Assembly (NCBI GenBank): GCA_964034945.1
Contig: OZ035961.1
Location: 45,744,184 to 45,808,183, forward strand
From: Chrysopilus asiliformis
Taxonomy: Eukaryota; Arthropoda; Insecta; Diptera; Rhagionidae
Direction of reading: 5' to 3'
DNA: 64,000 nucleotides
Shown in pieces: positions 36,716 through 49,400 of this stretch. The first letter of the stretch is position 1, and each line of letters starts with the position of its first letter. The position numbers and the translations under genes were made by a program. The notes under the pieces were generated by a model. It worked only from the letters and a program-made list of their open reading frames with translations. It was not told the origin of the DNA and did not search any database.

Positions 36716-38008
36716 ACACATGGATCAATAAGTCCCGAGACTAACAATGAAAACAACATTTTTTTTGCCAAATTTTTTTTTATTCATCAATATAATCACC
36801 TTTTAGGGTGATACAATCGTTCCAACGCTTTTCCAATTTTTCAATACCATGTTTATAAAAAAAATTATCTTTCGCTTCAAAATAAGCTTCAGTTTCAGCG
36901 ATGACCTCCTCATTTGAGCCAAATCTTTTTCCCTGGAGCATTTTTTTAAGATCAGCAAAGAGCCAGTAGTCACTGGGGGCTAAATCTGGCGAGTATGGGG
37001 GGTGGGGAAGCAGATGAAAGCCCAATTCGTTCAATTTTGCCATTGTTTTCATCGACTTGTGGCAGGGTGCATTGTCTTGGTGAAAAAGGATTTTTTTTCT
37101 CTGCATGTGCGGTCGTTTTTTTGCGATTTCCTCCTTCAAACGCACCAGCAAGTCAATATAATAATCACTGTTGATCGATTTACCTTTTTCGAGGTAGTCA
37201 ATGAAAATCACGCCATGCGTATCCCAAAAAACTGACGCCATGACTTTGCCAGCTGACTGCTGCGTTTTCGGACGCTTCGGACGGCTTTCGCCAGCTGTGC
37301 GCCACTCAGATGACTGCCGCTTCGACTCTGGAGTGTAGTGATGTATCCATGTTTCGTCCATGGACACGTAACGACGCAAGAAATCTTTTTTATTGCGAGT
37401 AAATAGCGATAAACAGCTTTCTGAATCATCGACTCGTTGCTGTTTTTGTTCCATCGAAAGCAATCGCGGCACCCACTTGGAAAAAACCTTTTTCATGCTC
37501 AATTTTTCATGAAGGATAGTAAATGCACTTCCATATGATATCTGTGTTATCTCAGCAATCTCACGGAGCTTCACTTTACGATCTTTCATTATAATTTTTG
37601 TCACTTCACTCACATTTTCCGGTGTAACGGCTTCCACAGGTCTACCCGAGCGTTCCGCGTCATTTGTGTCGGTACGACCACGTTTAAACTCGGCAAACTA
37701 CCGACAAATCGTTGCTTTTGATGGACAAGAGTCCGGGTAACATTTTTCAATCCATTGTTTCGCTTGCACGGTGTTTTTACCCATTAAAAAACAATGTTTT
37801 TTCAGAACACGAAACTCGGTTTTTTCCATTTTTTAAACAAACTACAAAACGACTTTACTCCAACCTCGATAACTCAGCTGTTTCTGGTCCGATCGACTTA
37901 AAATTTTGACACGTTTCAAGCAAAGGTTAGTACTCTAGGAAGACGTGGTTACTGGTTTACTACGAGCGTCATCTCTGGGTTAGTCTCGGGACTTATTGAT
38001 CCATGTGT
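36716..38008 (-). mobile_element. Mariner element, 1293 bp, complete ends
   Basis: Perfect 30-bp inverted ends (36716-36745 and 37979-38008) begin ACACATGGATCAATAAGTCC. TA lies on each side (36714-36715 and 38009-38010). One transposase frame on the minus strand fills most of the interior. Length, TA duplication and ends are those of a full mariner. The lack of end divergence suggests a fairly recent insertion. Confidence 0.97.
36780..37829 (-). pseudogene. Mariner transposase with one premature stop
   Basis: Cut-and-paste transposase of the DD34D type. The frame runs from an ATG at 37829 to the stop at 36780, 349 codons plus stop, the usual mariner length. It is broken once by TAG at 37700-37698 (codon 44), where related proteins usually have tryptophan. 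The uninterrupted part after it holds WVPRLLS, MDETWIHHYTPE with the first catalytic Asp, HQDNAPCH with the second, and PYSPDLAPSDYWLF with the third; 34 residues separate the second and third. The amino-terminal helix-turn-helix region (KTEFRVLKKHC, AKQWIEKCYP) is intact on either side of the stop. An inactive enzyme is expected, though the element's ends could still be moved by a relative. Confidence 0.93.
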
Positions 38009-38511
38009 TACATACTTAGTTAACAATTTTAAGTAAGTTTAACTTCATTGATTCATAAAGTTTGTAAATATATCAGTTTTTGTTGGGCCACATTCAAACC
38101 TGGGAGTGGGGCCGCGGGTTGGACAAGCCTGGTATAGAATATTTGACAATTGGGCTCTGTTTTCAGATATGTTCGGTCATTGAATGGGGCGATCTTATCA
38201 ACTCATGGTAAATTCTTTTTAACCAGTAGCGACGTATTGCATATTTACAGGTCCAAATTTCGTTTGCGCGACTGACTGGACTTTATTTCGTACAATAAAT
38301 GCTAAAAACATTAAAATTGTTCACACTTTTGTTTGTTTTATTGAAGAAAATTTCAAACTGTAGAAAAAACACAGTTTTCATACATTTTTTTCAAAATCTA
38401 TTTTTTTTTTGATGGTACAATAGTATGTGTAGAGCTGTTACAGCCAAACTACTGCCAGCTTCGGATTCAACGGCCCAAATTACCCAAGAAAGACTCTTAT
38501 ATCGTGTGTAC

Positions 38512-39086
38512 TAGGGCTTCTCATTTCCCGTAGAAATTGAAATCCCGGGATTCCGGGACAAAAATATTCAAAATCCCGGGATCCCGGGAAATCCCGGGAT
38601 TCGCTAACAAGCAAGAATTTATCCAATTAGATGGGAGAAAAATGTGTAAAATCAAAAAAATACAAAAAAAATGCGTTATTGATTTTCAATTAATTATATT
38701 TTTAATTACAAAAACTTAAATATAAAATAACCACAGGCAACGTTACAAACCAAAACTACAAAATATTGGTAACTTGATCTATTTTGAATTTTTCTAATTT
38801 TAAAATATTGGTAACTGGAGTACCATCTATATTATATTTTCCTAATTTTGAACGAAATTCGTTACTAGAGGGAAAAACGAAATTCGTTACCAGAGGGAAA
38901 AAGAAGTAAAAATTGGGCAAATTTCGTGTTACAATATTTTTAATATCGTTAAAAAGAGTAAAAAAATGTTAATAAGAAATAGCGGGATTCCCGGGAAATT
39001 TAATTGAAATCCCGGGATAACGGGATGATATTTTACCCCCGGGATCCCGGCAAACGGGTTCCCGGGATCCCGTTTGAGAAGCCCTA
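38512..39086. mobile_element. hAT-type MITE, 575 bp
   Basis: Ends TAGGGCTTCTCA in inverted orientation, with a perfect 8-bp duplication GTGTGTAC (38504-38511 and 39087-39094). Eight-base duplications and TAGGG-type ends are typical of hAT elements. Near both ends are clustered CCCGGGAT words (38545-38605 and 38985-39075), likely transposase binding sites. No coding sequence. Confidence 0.95.
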
Positions 39087-39398
39087 GTGTGTACCAAAGT
39101 GAGTGTGGGCCTGTTTAATCAGTTTTGGGCGAAAATAAATTTCCTTCGACTAGTTAGTCAATCGAAAATAAGTTACATATACTAACCAAACTTCAGATAT
39201 TTTAGTTTGACTATCATTTTTGTAGCTTCATATAGAACTCGTCGTTTGCATTTACTAAAGTATTGCGTTGAAATATGGGGTAGTAAACTCTAATGTAACC
39301 TATCAAAACTCTGTGGTTTCACCGAAACTCTTCTGTACTAGTCTATTAAAATATGTTCATCGCGGGGGTGGTTGGCTAATAGCAACTGCTCTCAACAA

Positions 39399-39470
39399 GA
39401 CTCCGTGGCGCAACGGTAGCGCGTCTGACTCCAGATCAGAAGGTTGCGTGTTCAAATCACGTCGGGGTCA
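39399..39470 (+). tRNA. tRNA-Trp (anticodon CCA)
   Basis: A 72-base cloverleaf with acceptor GACTCCG pairing CGGGGTC (one G-T), D-arm GTGGCGCAACGGTAGCGC, anticodon loop CTCCAGA (CCA), T-arm GTGTTCAAATCAC and discriminator A. T-runs follow at 39479-39482 and 39488-39496. It faces the second copy at 41683. Confidence 0.98.
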
Positions 39471-39792
39471 AGCAATTCTTTTGATGATTTTTTTTTATAA
39501 GTTTGAGGTATTTTTTATTTTTAAAAAGTTAAAATTGAAAATCACGGCAAGAGTTATTGTTACCTTTAAACATTTTTGACTCACGTAAGGCAATAGTCGC
39601 CGGGATAGGCGATGATTTTTAGGTCACAGGTTTTTAAGTGTCTCGTCGAATAAAAACACTCAATTCGAGAAGAAAAATGCCGAACATTATTTTATTTTTT
39701 AATAATAATGTATGTTCAGGTAATTTACGATAAAGTAATTGCTTCGTTCACGCCATGCCATTGAAATGTCTTTTTTTGTACAAAAAATGTCT

Positions 39793-39831
39793 TTTTTTTT
39801 GCTCTGGGCAATTTTTTTTTGCTCTGGGCAA
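39793..39831. repeat. Two-unit tandem repeat TTTTTTTTGCTCTGGGCAA
   Basis: Two adjacent near-identical units of about 20 bases, each a T-run followed by GCTCTGGGCAA. Confidence 0.8.
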
Positions 39832-40189
39832 AATTCTAAGGCATCGATGAAAACATCGCGGCAGCATTGTTTGAAGACCAAAATTAGACAGGACGTACAA
39901 ATAGTCGGGCTAGTGTTGTGATTAATGAAAAGTGTATTTATAAAAAGACATTTTGTGAAAAACTAATTTTCTCGAAGAAATTCGAAGACGTTGCAAGTTG
40001 CAATTCATTGAGGCCTTGACAGGATGGCCGACAGTAGCAGTGAAAAGAGAAATGCGCTCTGAGAAACAATTTCACATGCAGTAACTGCAAATTTTGACCT
40101 TCATTACTATTCAATAATTCGTATATATTCAATTGTATTAAGATTTCGTCAATATAATTTTTTCGATTGAGAAGTACTCAAGGATTTTT

Positions 40190-40850
40190 TACCGTGTACG
40201 ATTTTCATAAAACTCTATTACAGAAACATTTCAAGTCGCTAGCTCAACGCGTTCTCGTACTCGTAAAACAGACATACCGACAGACAAATCCATGGACTGG
40301 ACATCCTCATAATTTTGCCTGAAACCGTACTGATCAAAAATTTTCTATATGCCCCCGTTGTCGAGTCGGTCTCCGTCATGAACACAATACTTTCCCTCTA
40401 TAGAAGGGAAAAGTAAAAAAATGCAAAAGGTGATGTTGTCGGCAATCATGGGCCTTCATCGCGTAATTATTAAAACGATTATCGTTCAAACAATACCTGT
40501 GAACGCTATCGTCAACAATTTTCTTCACGTAACTGAGTCACTGTCGTATAGTCTATCGTTTTTTATACCCTTATTAAATATTAAATTTGCCTTACCGTTT
40601 GTAAAGCCAAGATCCCGTTATCACACACAAAAATGAATTAAGTGCATCTTATCAAAAAAGTGCAAGAACAAAAGTTTTTTGGGATATCCGATTGTAGTAA
40701 ATTAAAAAAAATCTTATTGATAAGTTTCACTTCAAAGTGGAATTTTGATACAACTGTTCGCTGTTCAATTAAACTGCGAACAATGCCATATCACCATATG
40801 GGTTTTCAATAACTGCCAGATTGGCAATTATTGTTTTAAATTTAAGTTTG
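40190..40850. repeat. Dispersed repeat related to 16.2-16.9 kb
   Basis: Bases 40190-40410 are the reverse complement of module 1 at 16216-16400 (GACTCGGTCTCCGTCATGAA, CAATACTTTCCCTCTATAGA). Bases 40550-40850 match module 2 in the same orientation (AAAAAGTGCAAGAACAAAAG, ACAACTGTTCGCTGTTCA). The opposite order of modules shows the unit is palindromic or rearranged. Confidence 0.7.
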
Positions 40851-41682
40851 ATTGGTACTGAAAATGGTTGCCATACTATAAGTTCGAAAAAGCGTCATCT
40901 ATAAATTATAAATTAGTGGTGTATTTAATTATGAAGGTACTTTATTCAGATAAAATTAGTTAATACAAACTCTTAAAATAATTAACTATAAGGTCGGTTA
41001 CGCCGAAGAAAATATGGATATTATTAGATTTTTTGGAAGAACATCCGGATTTGGCTAAGGGCTATAATTCAAAACTCATCCAAGGCGAAGAGGGGGCATA
41101 AATACACTATATTATATACCAATTAGGCTTCAAAGCGAAATTCAACTGACCTGCCCGCAAAAAATGCAACAGCTTAGAGAAAAGGCTAAGCTGAAAAAAA
41201 AAAATTTCTTCCGGCACTCGAAAAAAAAATTTTTTTTTTGATTTTTTTAGTGGTACCATTTTAAAGTATCATACGGCAATGAAATACGGTTTAATTGGTG
41301 GTACAATTTTGATTTGTTACAAAAAAGGTGGTACATCGCGTGTACCACCAAGCCTTTAAGGGTTAAAATGTGTGGACCGATTTCAAACAAATGTAGCCAA
41401 AGTTTATGAAAAGAATTGGGGGTAGGGTAAAATCCAAAAATCTATTGTTCATTTTTAAATTTACGGAAAAAAAGCTTCAAATATCTGCAAAAGTTACAAA
41501 CCGACGATACCTTATTAGCTGCCGTTCAATCTCGCCTGGATGATAATATTTGACAGTTTTCTCGGTTACGGAAAGCAAATATTAAATTGTAAAAACGAAA
41601 TCGTTTTACGAAATAAGAGTCCTGATTTTAATTGTAAAAAAAAAATATTTTTAATTGTAAAAAAAAATATCAAAAGAAATTC

Positions 41683-41754
41683 TGACCCCGACGTGATTTG
41701 AACACGCAACCTTCTGATCTGGAGTCAGACGCGCTACCGTTGCGCCACGGAGTC
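41683..41754 (-). tRNA. tRNA-Trp (anticodon CCA)
   Basis: Identical in the 72-base gene body to the copy at 39399, in convergent orientation 2.2 kb away. Short A-runs on the + strand (41672-41675 and 41659-41667) give the terminator. The first bases of the 3' flank (TTCTTTTGAT with a T-run) resemble those of the first copy, so the duplication included some flank. Confidence 0.98.
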
Positions 41755-42154
41755 AACTTGATGTGCTGTGACTGAATCTTCAAATGGTGTTATCTCGCAG
41801 TCAGACTACCATAAATCGACGAAACTCAATAGAAAATAGCGCGATACTTGAGAATTAGTTCAATTTTTCATAAAAATTAGAAAACCTCTAAATACAATGG
41901 TGTGGAAGTAAAGATTTTGGTTAGATATTAGGGCTATTAAACTTCTGAACAGTCAAAAACGACGAAACAGTAACAAAATCAATGGAGGACAAAATATTGA
42001 CAAAATCCAAAATATATTTTACATCAAACTTTCCAAATATGTGATTTTGTACTTAAGTTTGAATTTATCCTACAACAAAGTGAAATTGAAGTTTTTACCA
42101 GGTTTTACTTTTTTCGCGGTTTTTTAGACAGAAATTATTTTGTTCATTAAACCA

Positions 42155-42285
42155 GAGGCCCTATCGGCGAATACGATACGATTGAATCGAGTCGCAAATT
42201 CAATGTTGTTGTTAGTGTTTTACACGAACAACAACATGGAGTTTACGACTCGATTCAATCGTATCGTGTTCGCCGATAGGGCCTC
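42155..42285. mobile_element. Hairpin MITE, 131 bp
   Basis: Arms of 64 bases (42155-42218 and 42222-42285), starting GAGGCCCTATCGGCGAA, are complementary with about five mismatches and a 3-base loop. The arms contain GATTGAATCGAGTCG. Flanking duplication is unclear. Confidence 0.8.
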
Positions 42286-42563
42286 AGATTGCAGTTATGC
42301 GGAGACTACTGTAGATGGAAAATACAATCGAATAAACATCGTAACAGAATGTATATTTTTCTTTCAAATACCCTAATAGTAATTCGAATCTAGAGATTTG
42401 GATTCGATGTAGAAACTCAACATTTTTTAACTCCATTCCGTTCAAACTAGCGCCCATTTTTCGTGAATTGTAATTCTATATATCCAATCCATATGCATAG
42501 AAATAACACTGATGATAAATCAGTTCGGGTATGTGTAGTACGTGTGACCGCTGCATGCTTCAA

Positions 42564-42647
42564 GTCAGGATGGCCGAGTGGTCTAAGGCGCTGCGTTCAG
42601 GTCGCAGTCCACTATTGTGGGCGTGGGTTCGAATCCCACTTCTGACA
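42564..42647 (+). tRNA. tRNA-Leu (anticodon CAG)
   Basis: An 84-base type II cloverleaf with acceptor GTCAGGA pairing TTCTGAC, D-arm TGGCCGAGTGGTCTAAGGC, anticodon loop TTCAGGT (CAG), a long variable arm (TCCACTATTGTGGGC), T-arm GTGGGTTCGAATCCCAC and discriminator A. Seven T at 42653-42659 terminate it. No intron is present. Confidence 0.98.
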
Positions 42648-43326
42648 AAAGATTTTTTTGACGTTTTTTATTGAAATTTTTTGCAAGTAATTTTAACAAA
42701 AACTACAAATTAGATATGTTTGACAATTAAAATGGCACACAAATGTTTTAATATTCAATGAGTAGAACTTTTGTTGGTTGTTCGAATTATAACGTAATTT
42801 GTTATAACGATACAGCTTAAACTTCTCGCAAATTAAAATAAAGAGAATAGACAATTCTTTGAGAATGAGTAGAGCAAAATATTTTTTTAATACTTATTGG
42901 ACGAAAAATTTTAAATCTATAGAAATGCCTTCGCATGAAATTTCCTCACGTACCCAAAATGAAATAATTTTAAGAATCAAATATCAAGTTGGTGTTTTAA
43001 GAAAGTCCATTTTGCTTATGTAAAGTAATAAATACTTGTAGAGAAACGTCTTCTACGAATAAATCTAGGTGAGGTGTTGGAAAAACCTACAATTAGACTC
43101 ACGTTTTTATGGACAGTTCCAAGTGGTTTTTACAGCCGTTTTTAATAAAAAAAACGATATATTTTAAAATATGTACAATACATCACTTACCCCCACCTCT
43201 CTTCTAAACCACTTGACAGAATTCACTACATTTCAATCTCTAATTTTGATTCTAAAAATGCTGTCACATGAAAAAGTGAATGAAGCGAACGAGTTAAAAA
43301 ATAAGAATTAAATTCATATAAGCGCT

Positions 43327-43332
43327 TTTATT
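43327..43332 (-). promoter_or_regulatory. AATAAA polyadenylation signal of TBC1D5
   Basis: Canonical hexamer on the minus strand about 110 bases behind the stop codon at 43443. It is the first such signal downstream and gives a compact 3' UTR. Confidence 0.6.
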
Positions 43333-43442
43333 TTATCTATTGCAAAAAGCGCGTAATTTTAAGAATTGTGTAAAACAACAAATTTGCAATATTTTGCTTG
43401 CATAAAGAATATCTTATATATTTTTAATGTAAGAAAAAAAAT

Positions 43443-46400
43443 TCAACTTTCGCGCAGTCCTAGAGGATCTGACAGAGGAACACCTTCGGCCTCTTCATCA
43501 TTGAAATCGTCGTGTTTTTTGATCACAGTTAATTCCACATCTTTTTTTGCACCCAACATTCGAAATACTCTGTGCTTCGTATGCCCATCATCAGGTATTT
43601 CATATCGTGTATTTGAAATAGTAGATATCACAGGCTGATTTTCAATTACTTCCGATTGCTTTTCGATCACTTCCGCTTTATTAGTATCTGTTGTTACTGG
43701 AATATTTGCTATTGGCTGATTATTTGCTTCAAGACTCCTAACGAATTCTCTTTTAGCCTCCTTCTCGGTTATGGTGTGTCGTTTATTAATGTGCGTTTGC
43801 TCTTTAATGTTGATGTCATTTGGCAAGCTATAGGCATGTTTTCCGTGTACACTCTCGTCCACCTCGAACGCCGGATCGATTTGGTGTCTAAGATAATTCG
43901 TCGCTGTGCATTTGACATCAAGAAAGGCACAGAGTTCTTCGATACCGTCGACAGCTTGATTCAAGTCATCCGGATGATTCCTTGTTATATGAGATCGTAA
44001 TGTGACAAGATATTTCTTCAATTTCAGTCGACTAATTGTCATCACAGTCTGAGCGTTTTCTAATTCTAAGCGTAATACCTCGGGACTCTGAAATGCAATA
44101 AGAGAACTATTTTTAGGCAAAGAGAGGCGAAAATATTTATTGAGAAATACATCTTCACGATATCCATCAACAATTCCCGGGTCTTTTGCTTTCAATGTAG
44201 AATAATTGGCAAGACGTGCCACATTCAATGTACTCGAATATTGTAGTTCATTAATTCTAGCTTGAATTTGAAGATCTCTCGCATTAATGTAATCAGATGT
44301 TAATGAGGACGATCGAACTCGCTGTACTTCATTACTATGATGTAATTTTTTTGAACTTACGGAAGTTTTGCTGGCCTGCGGCCTCGGTAGGGTTGACGAT
44401 GACGGGTTTTTGGATTGCGGTGGTGTTGTTAACTTCTTTTCTGGTTTCATAGTCACGTAAACAAAGGCACCCTGCGGACGTTCGTATTTCTATTGATTAG
44501 CGATGGAGTAAAATTCCCAAAAAATATTTATTTTATGTTAATAGATGGCATTCCAAAGCATTCAAATGATAAAATGTAAGAAATTGTATGATTTACCATT
44601 GGAGATTGCATGTAGAGGGCATGTCGCAATATCATTCCAATATCAGTATTATTTGGATATCTCATGAGGTAGGTTAGACAAGTGGTGTAGTCGCTAACTA
44701 ATACTAAAAACGAAAAATCATTAAAATTTATCAGAAAAATGCATTGGGCTGAGTGAATAAAATATAGCAAATGCTTTGACTAGGAATTTATCAAAATGTG
44801 CTAAATCTAGTAGGAAAAGCCTTTGCTAGATTTTATTCACTTCGCCCATTGTAACGTCAATTTACATTTGTCTCTTATTCTGACTAGCATAGCAACAACA
44901 ATAAAATTCGGCAATTCAAATTTATCGCCATCTGCAAATATGGCATCCCAGAGCATCAACAGATCTTGCAACGGGAACTCTCGTCCAAAGAGCAATCGCA
45001 GCCATCGTCTAAAATTGTTTCAATTACAATTATAGTTGAATTTACCAAAGTTTAATTTGGATATTTTTCCTGTATTTTTTTTAAATTTCAAATGTTTTTT
45101 TTAAATAAAGCAAGAATTTGGCTGATGGCAAACATTACACAATTTACAGGGAAAATGTAGAAAATATTCACATTTTTGTTGGAACCTGAAGATTCACTGG
45201 GCGGGATAAATAAAATCTAGCACATGCTTTTACTGGCAATTCAGCTCATTTTACTAAGAAATTCCAGATAAATTTTGTACTAAAACCTGCTAAATTTCTA
45301 AAAAGCGCTGACTAAATTTTATTCATATACTCGTCATTTGATTGATTTTTTAAAATGGATTTAGCTTCCATTTTGTTCTAAAAAGGTAAAATAATATCTG
45401 ATATTGGCATTTGATGAGAGAGGCGAAAACAAGTTTTAGTTTTGAAGGGTAAATGGTACTAAAGTTACTTAAATTTAATTTAATTTAATGGTAGTCATTT
45501 TGGTGCACTTGACATGATTTTTTTTTGGTAATTTGGTGTCGGTGATTCCGAATGCTTCAGCTATTTCAGCCCTTATTACCCAAAAAGCAAACCAGCCAGA
45601 AAATTACAAAAACACAAGCTGACCCAATCAAACCACTGCCCAAAAAACTAATATCGAATGCACCAAAACAGTCTGTTTTCTATAATTTGACTCAGTGACA
45701 AAAACACTATCGAGTTTTAAAGCACTATGATTAAAAAATTTAAATGTTTCAAAACCAATTGGTTTTTCCTTACATTCCAAAAATATGAAGTGGTATATCT
45801 AGCTTTAAAAGATGATTATGCAGATGTAAATCTTCTTTCGCTAATATTTTATCACGAATATAATTTAATTGACCAATTACTTCAATTTCATTCCCATGTC
45901 CACCAGCGTCTGGAGACTAAAATGATAAATAAAATTATATAAATTAAATTGCAAAAAACACGAACTTACTATAGCAACTTTTTGTGGTGGAAAATATCCT
46001 TCTGATGTGGGAAATGTATTCACAATTCTATAGTATGATTCGATAGATGCCATTAGTCTTGAAAATAGGGCACTGAAAATATTTTTTTCTCCTTTAATTA
46101 AGGTATGGATTTTTAAAAAATTTCTGAGACCTGTTCCACAATTTACTCTGTGTACCAAAATCTCATTTTTTCTATAGTTTTAAGAATGTTATAGTAGTAT
46201 ATTAGGTTAAGTATACCACTTGTAATCGTCTTACATGAAAATGAACTATATTTTTTCCCCTTTTTAACACATTTTAACCCGCATCTATCCTTTTTGTAAT
46301 TTTTACACAATTTTTTTCTTTAGCTTTATGTTGCGACCCCTGAATATTTTTAAGCGAATTTTTCTCTACCTTTCTAAAATAGTGAAATTCGAACCTTTAC

Positions 46401-49400
46401 CGTATATTAGATATTGCTACATGTCAATTTTTTTCTGTACAAAATTTGACACAAATCTGCCCCTGCGTGTAGATTTTACACAAAGAATGTTTAATAACAT
46501 TTATATGGAGCTTGAGGAGCTGAAGAAAATGCTCCAAAGGACTACTTGGTTGTATATAGCCAAAATAGTAGGCCTGTGGTATAAGAAAACATCGAAAAGA
46601 GATTCCACCTATCATTTTAGACATGAAAAAAAAACCAAATTATCATTCAGAATTTGTATTTGATAGTGCTTTACGATGCACAATGGTTTCATATGTGCCA
46701 AAAAAAACAGATTTGTTACACTATTGAGAACATTGCACACTAAAAAAGACATTGACTATGGGGGTGCAAAAAAGAAACCAGAAATTATTAAATATTACAA
46801 CAAAACAAAAGGTGGTGTGGACGTATTAGATGAAAGAGTTGGTACGTATCGATGCAAACGCAAGGTCAATCGATGACCTGTTGCTGGTTTCGCCAATATA
46901 ATTGATATTTCTGCCTTTAACGCTTTCGTTGTTTTTACCGAATTGAAGCCTGATTGAAAAAAAAGTCAAAAAATTATCGTCGTCGTCTTTTTCTCATAGA
47001 AATTGGTGAAGCATTAGTGCATCCATACATTCAGTCACGGAAATGTTTACCATATGGAACTAATTCGAATGTTGTTGTAAGTCGCATCAAAGGTTTGCCA
47101 GAGGAACCAGAGGAATAATTAACAACGATTTTTTTCTCCAAATATAATTTTCGTGTCTCTTGAGTCACTCGCAAATATATGAGGAATTTAGAAGACGTGA
47201 ACGACTTACGTACTACCAAAATCCGTCGCCGAGGCACACTTGCCGCAGTTAGACGCTCATCGTGACTTCCATAATAGCACTGTAAATTTAGTATAATTTC
47301 CATTTTCTGTATATCCCACAATTTATGAGGATATTTGACTTTGATTTGTTTTTTTTCCGCTTTTTAACAGATATCCTTAATTAAATTGCATTATTATCTA
47401 CGTTAAACCTACATTACGTTTACTGTTTTTTGACCCGACAATAAAAAGCCCTTCCCCCCGAATGTGCGTGATTACAAGATTTCCCCCTTCTCTTCGGCGA
47501 GATTTATTTGTGGTGAGTACACTATAAACTAAAATCCTAGTCAAATCTTTTTCAGGTGTTTAAGAAGACATTTTTTTATAGTTTCAGCCAGAGCTTAGGG
47601 GAAGACCCTTTAATGCCGAAGCACAGCTCAGAATGGTCGGAAGAACGAAAAATGTTTAATACAAAACACAAATTTAAGAAATGTTTAAAAAAAATTACTA
47701 TGCATCAGCCTCCAAGTGTTCCGGATCAAGAACTTCCAAGAGATTTTCGCTAAAAATATGAAAAATTACTTCCTACAACGTTTCAAATTAAGACATTAAC
47801 AGCAACTCACTCAATGCCACTAGTCACTTCCTGAAAATGTAATAGAGCTTGATGATCACTGTGCATAACAAATAGGATTGGTGCTAAGATTTCGTGCATC
47901 CCTTGACGATAGCACATATAAGGATGCTCTCTTGCATAATAGAATAAAACATTTATCTAGCAAAGGAATAGGTCGTATCTTTCAAAAAATTTGCAATATT
48001 AAAAAATCGTTTTACCAAAGTGTCCTGGATAAGTGGCTTACGAAAAAAGTCGACTCCAGGAAAGGTTCGCATAACGTCTTGTTTAATAACAGAGCACAGC
48101 TCTTGATCACCAAAATATTGGTTCCAAATACTCTGCAATTATTTTGTCGTTTATTTTATTGTAAAAAAAAACCATATAAGCAGTAAAAATAAATACGGTA
48201 CTTGTTTTGATTGTGATAATGGATCATCGTTGATGTCATTTATTGTGTGAGGATTTCGAGCAAATTCTTCTTTCAGTAACTGATATCTACAATAAATAAA
48301 ATATTTATTTACATTAAAACAAACAACAATTATAGACAGATAATATAACTTTTCTCTTTGTTGTCTCCGTTGAATTATCCAGTCATTTGGATTATCGTTA
48401 ATTACACGAAGAAATAAAGCCCAACAAATACTACGAAATTTCGATACTTTCAGATCTCCATTAAATGCTATCTCACGTAGTTTTTCTAAATTCTCTTGGA
48501 GCAATAATGTTGTTAAATATGCCCATTCATATCTAAAACAGAAAAAAATACATATTTGTAAATAAAATAAAAAAAATCAAAACATACGATAAAGTCTGTG
48601 ATTAATATTGCGAACGAAAAAGTGTTGAAAGTAATTTCAATAGAATTCAAAATAGATTTCTTATCTAGTTTAAAGTTTGGACAGTCAATCATAAATAACT
48701 TTTACGAAAACTCAAATATTTATGATTTTTGGCATCTTAGTACAGTGAAATCTTTTGTTTCCATTCTTGCCATGGTATGAGCATTGCTATTGTAGTTGCC
48801 AAATGTTTATCACAAATTTTTAAAACGTTTTTTTTTAAATGTAGCTAAAAACGAATAATTTTTTAGCCTCTGCAAGTACGTCGGGTTTTTCATGATTTTA
48901 CGATGTATATCGAGGTTTTGTATTTTTTTATCATCTAATTAGATATATAAAACGTTGTCCCGATTGACTGACTCATCAACGACCACCCCACACCCTTGGA
49001 GGTACAATCCTGAAAGAACGATGCGCGATTTTGCACCCCAAAACTAACTTTTGAATCAGTGTAGTTTTCACTTTGGTTGAGTATTTTTTGGAAAGGGCAC
49101 AGTCTCTAGTTTCATTCATATATGGCTTCAAGAGCCACCGGATTGCGGGGGGATGTTGAGGGGTCAACGAACTTTCTCCATGATTTCTGTGAAAAATCAC
49201 GATAAAGTTCGTTAACCCTCACCATCCTCCTGCAATTCGGTGGCTCTTGACGCCATATATGGATAAAACTAGAGACTGTGCCCTTTCCAAAAAGTACTCA
49301 ACCAAAGTGAAAACTACACGGGTTTAAAAATTAACCCAGGGGCACGAAAAACGCTATTTCTTGCATGGTTCTTTGCACAGCATGTTCCATCCATCACGTG

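Noticed and set aside
47556..47753. 65-codon + frame between TBC1D5 exons
   Set aside because: Antisense of exon 6 (47749-47699) plus intron; the minus-strand exon fits phase and content.
48016..48034. Alternative TBC1D5 exon 4 donor at CGTAAGC
   Set aside because: It would leave phase 1, and every upstream acceptor for exon 5 in that phase meets a stop; the GTAAAA donor keeps phase and the expected spacing.
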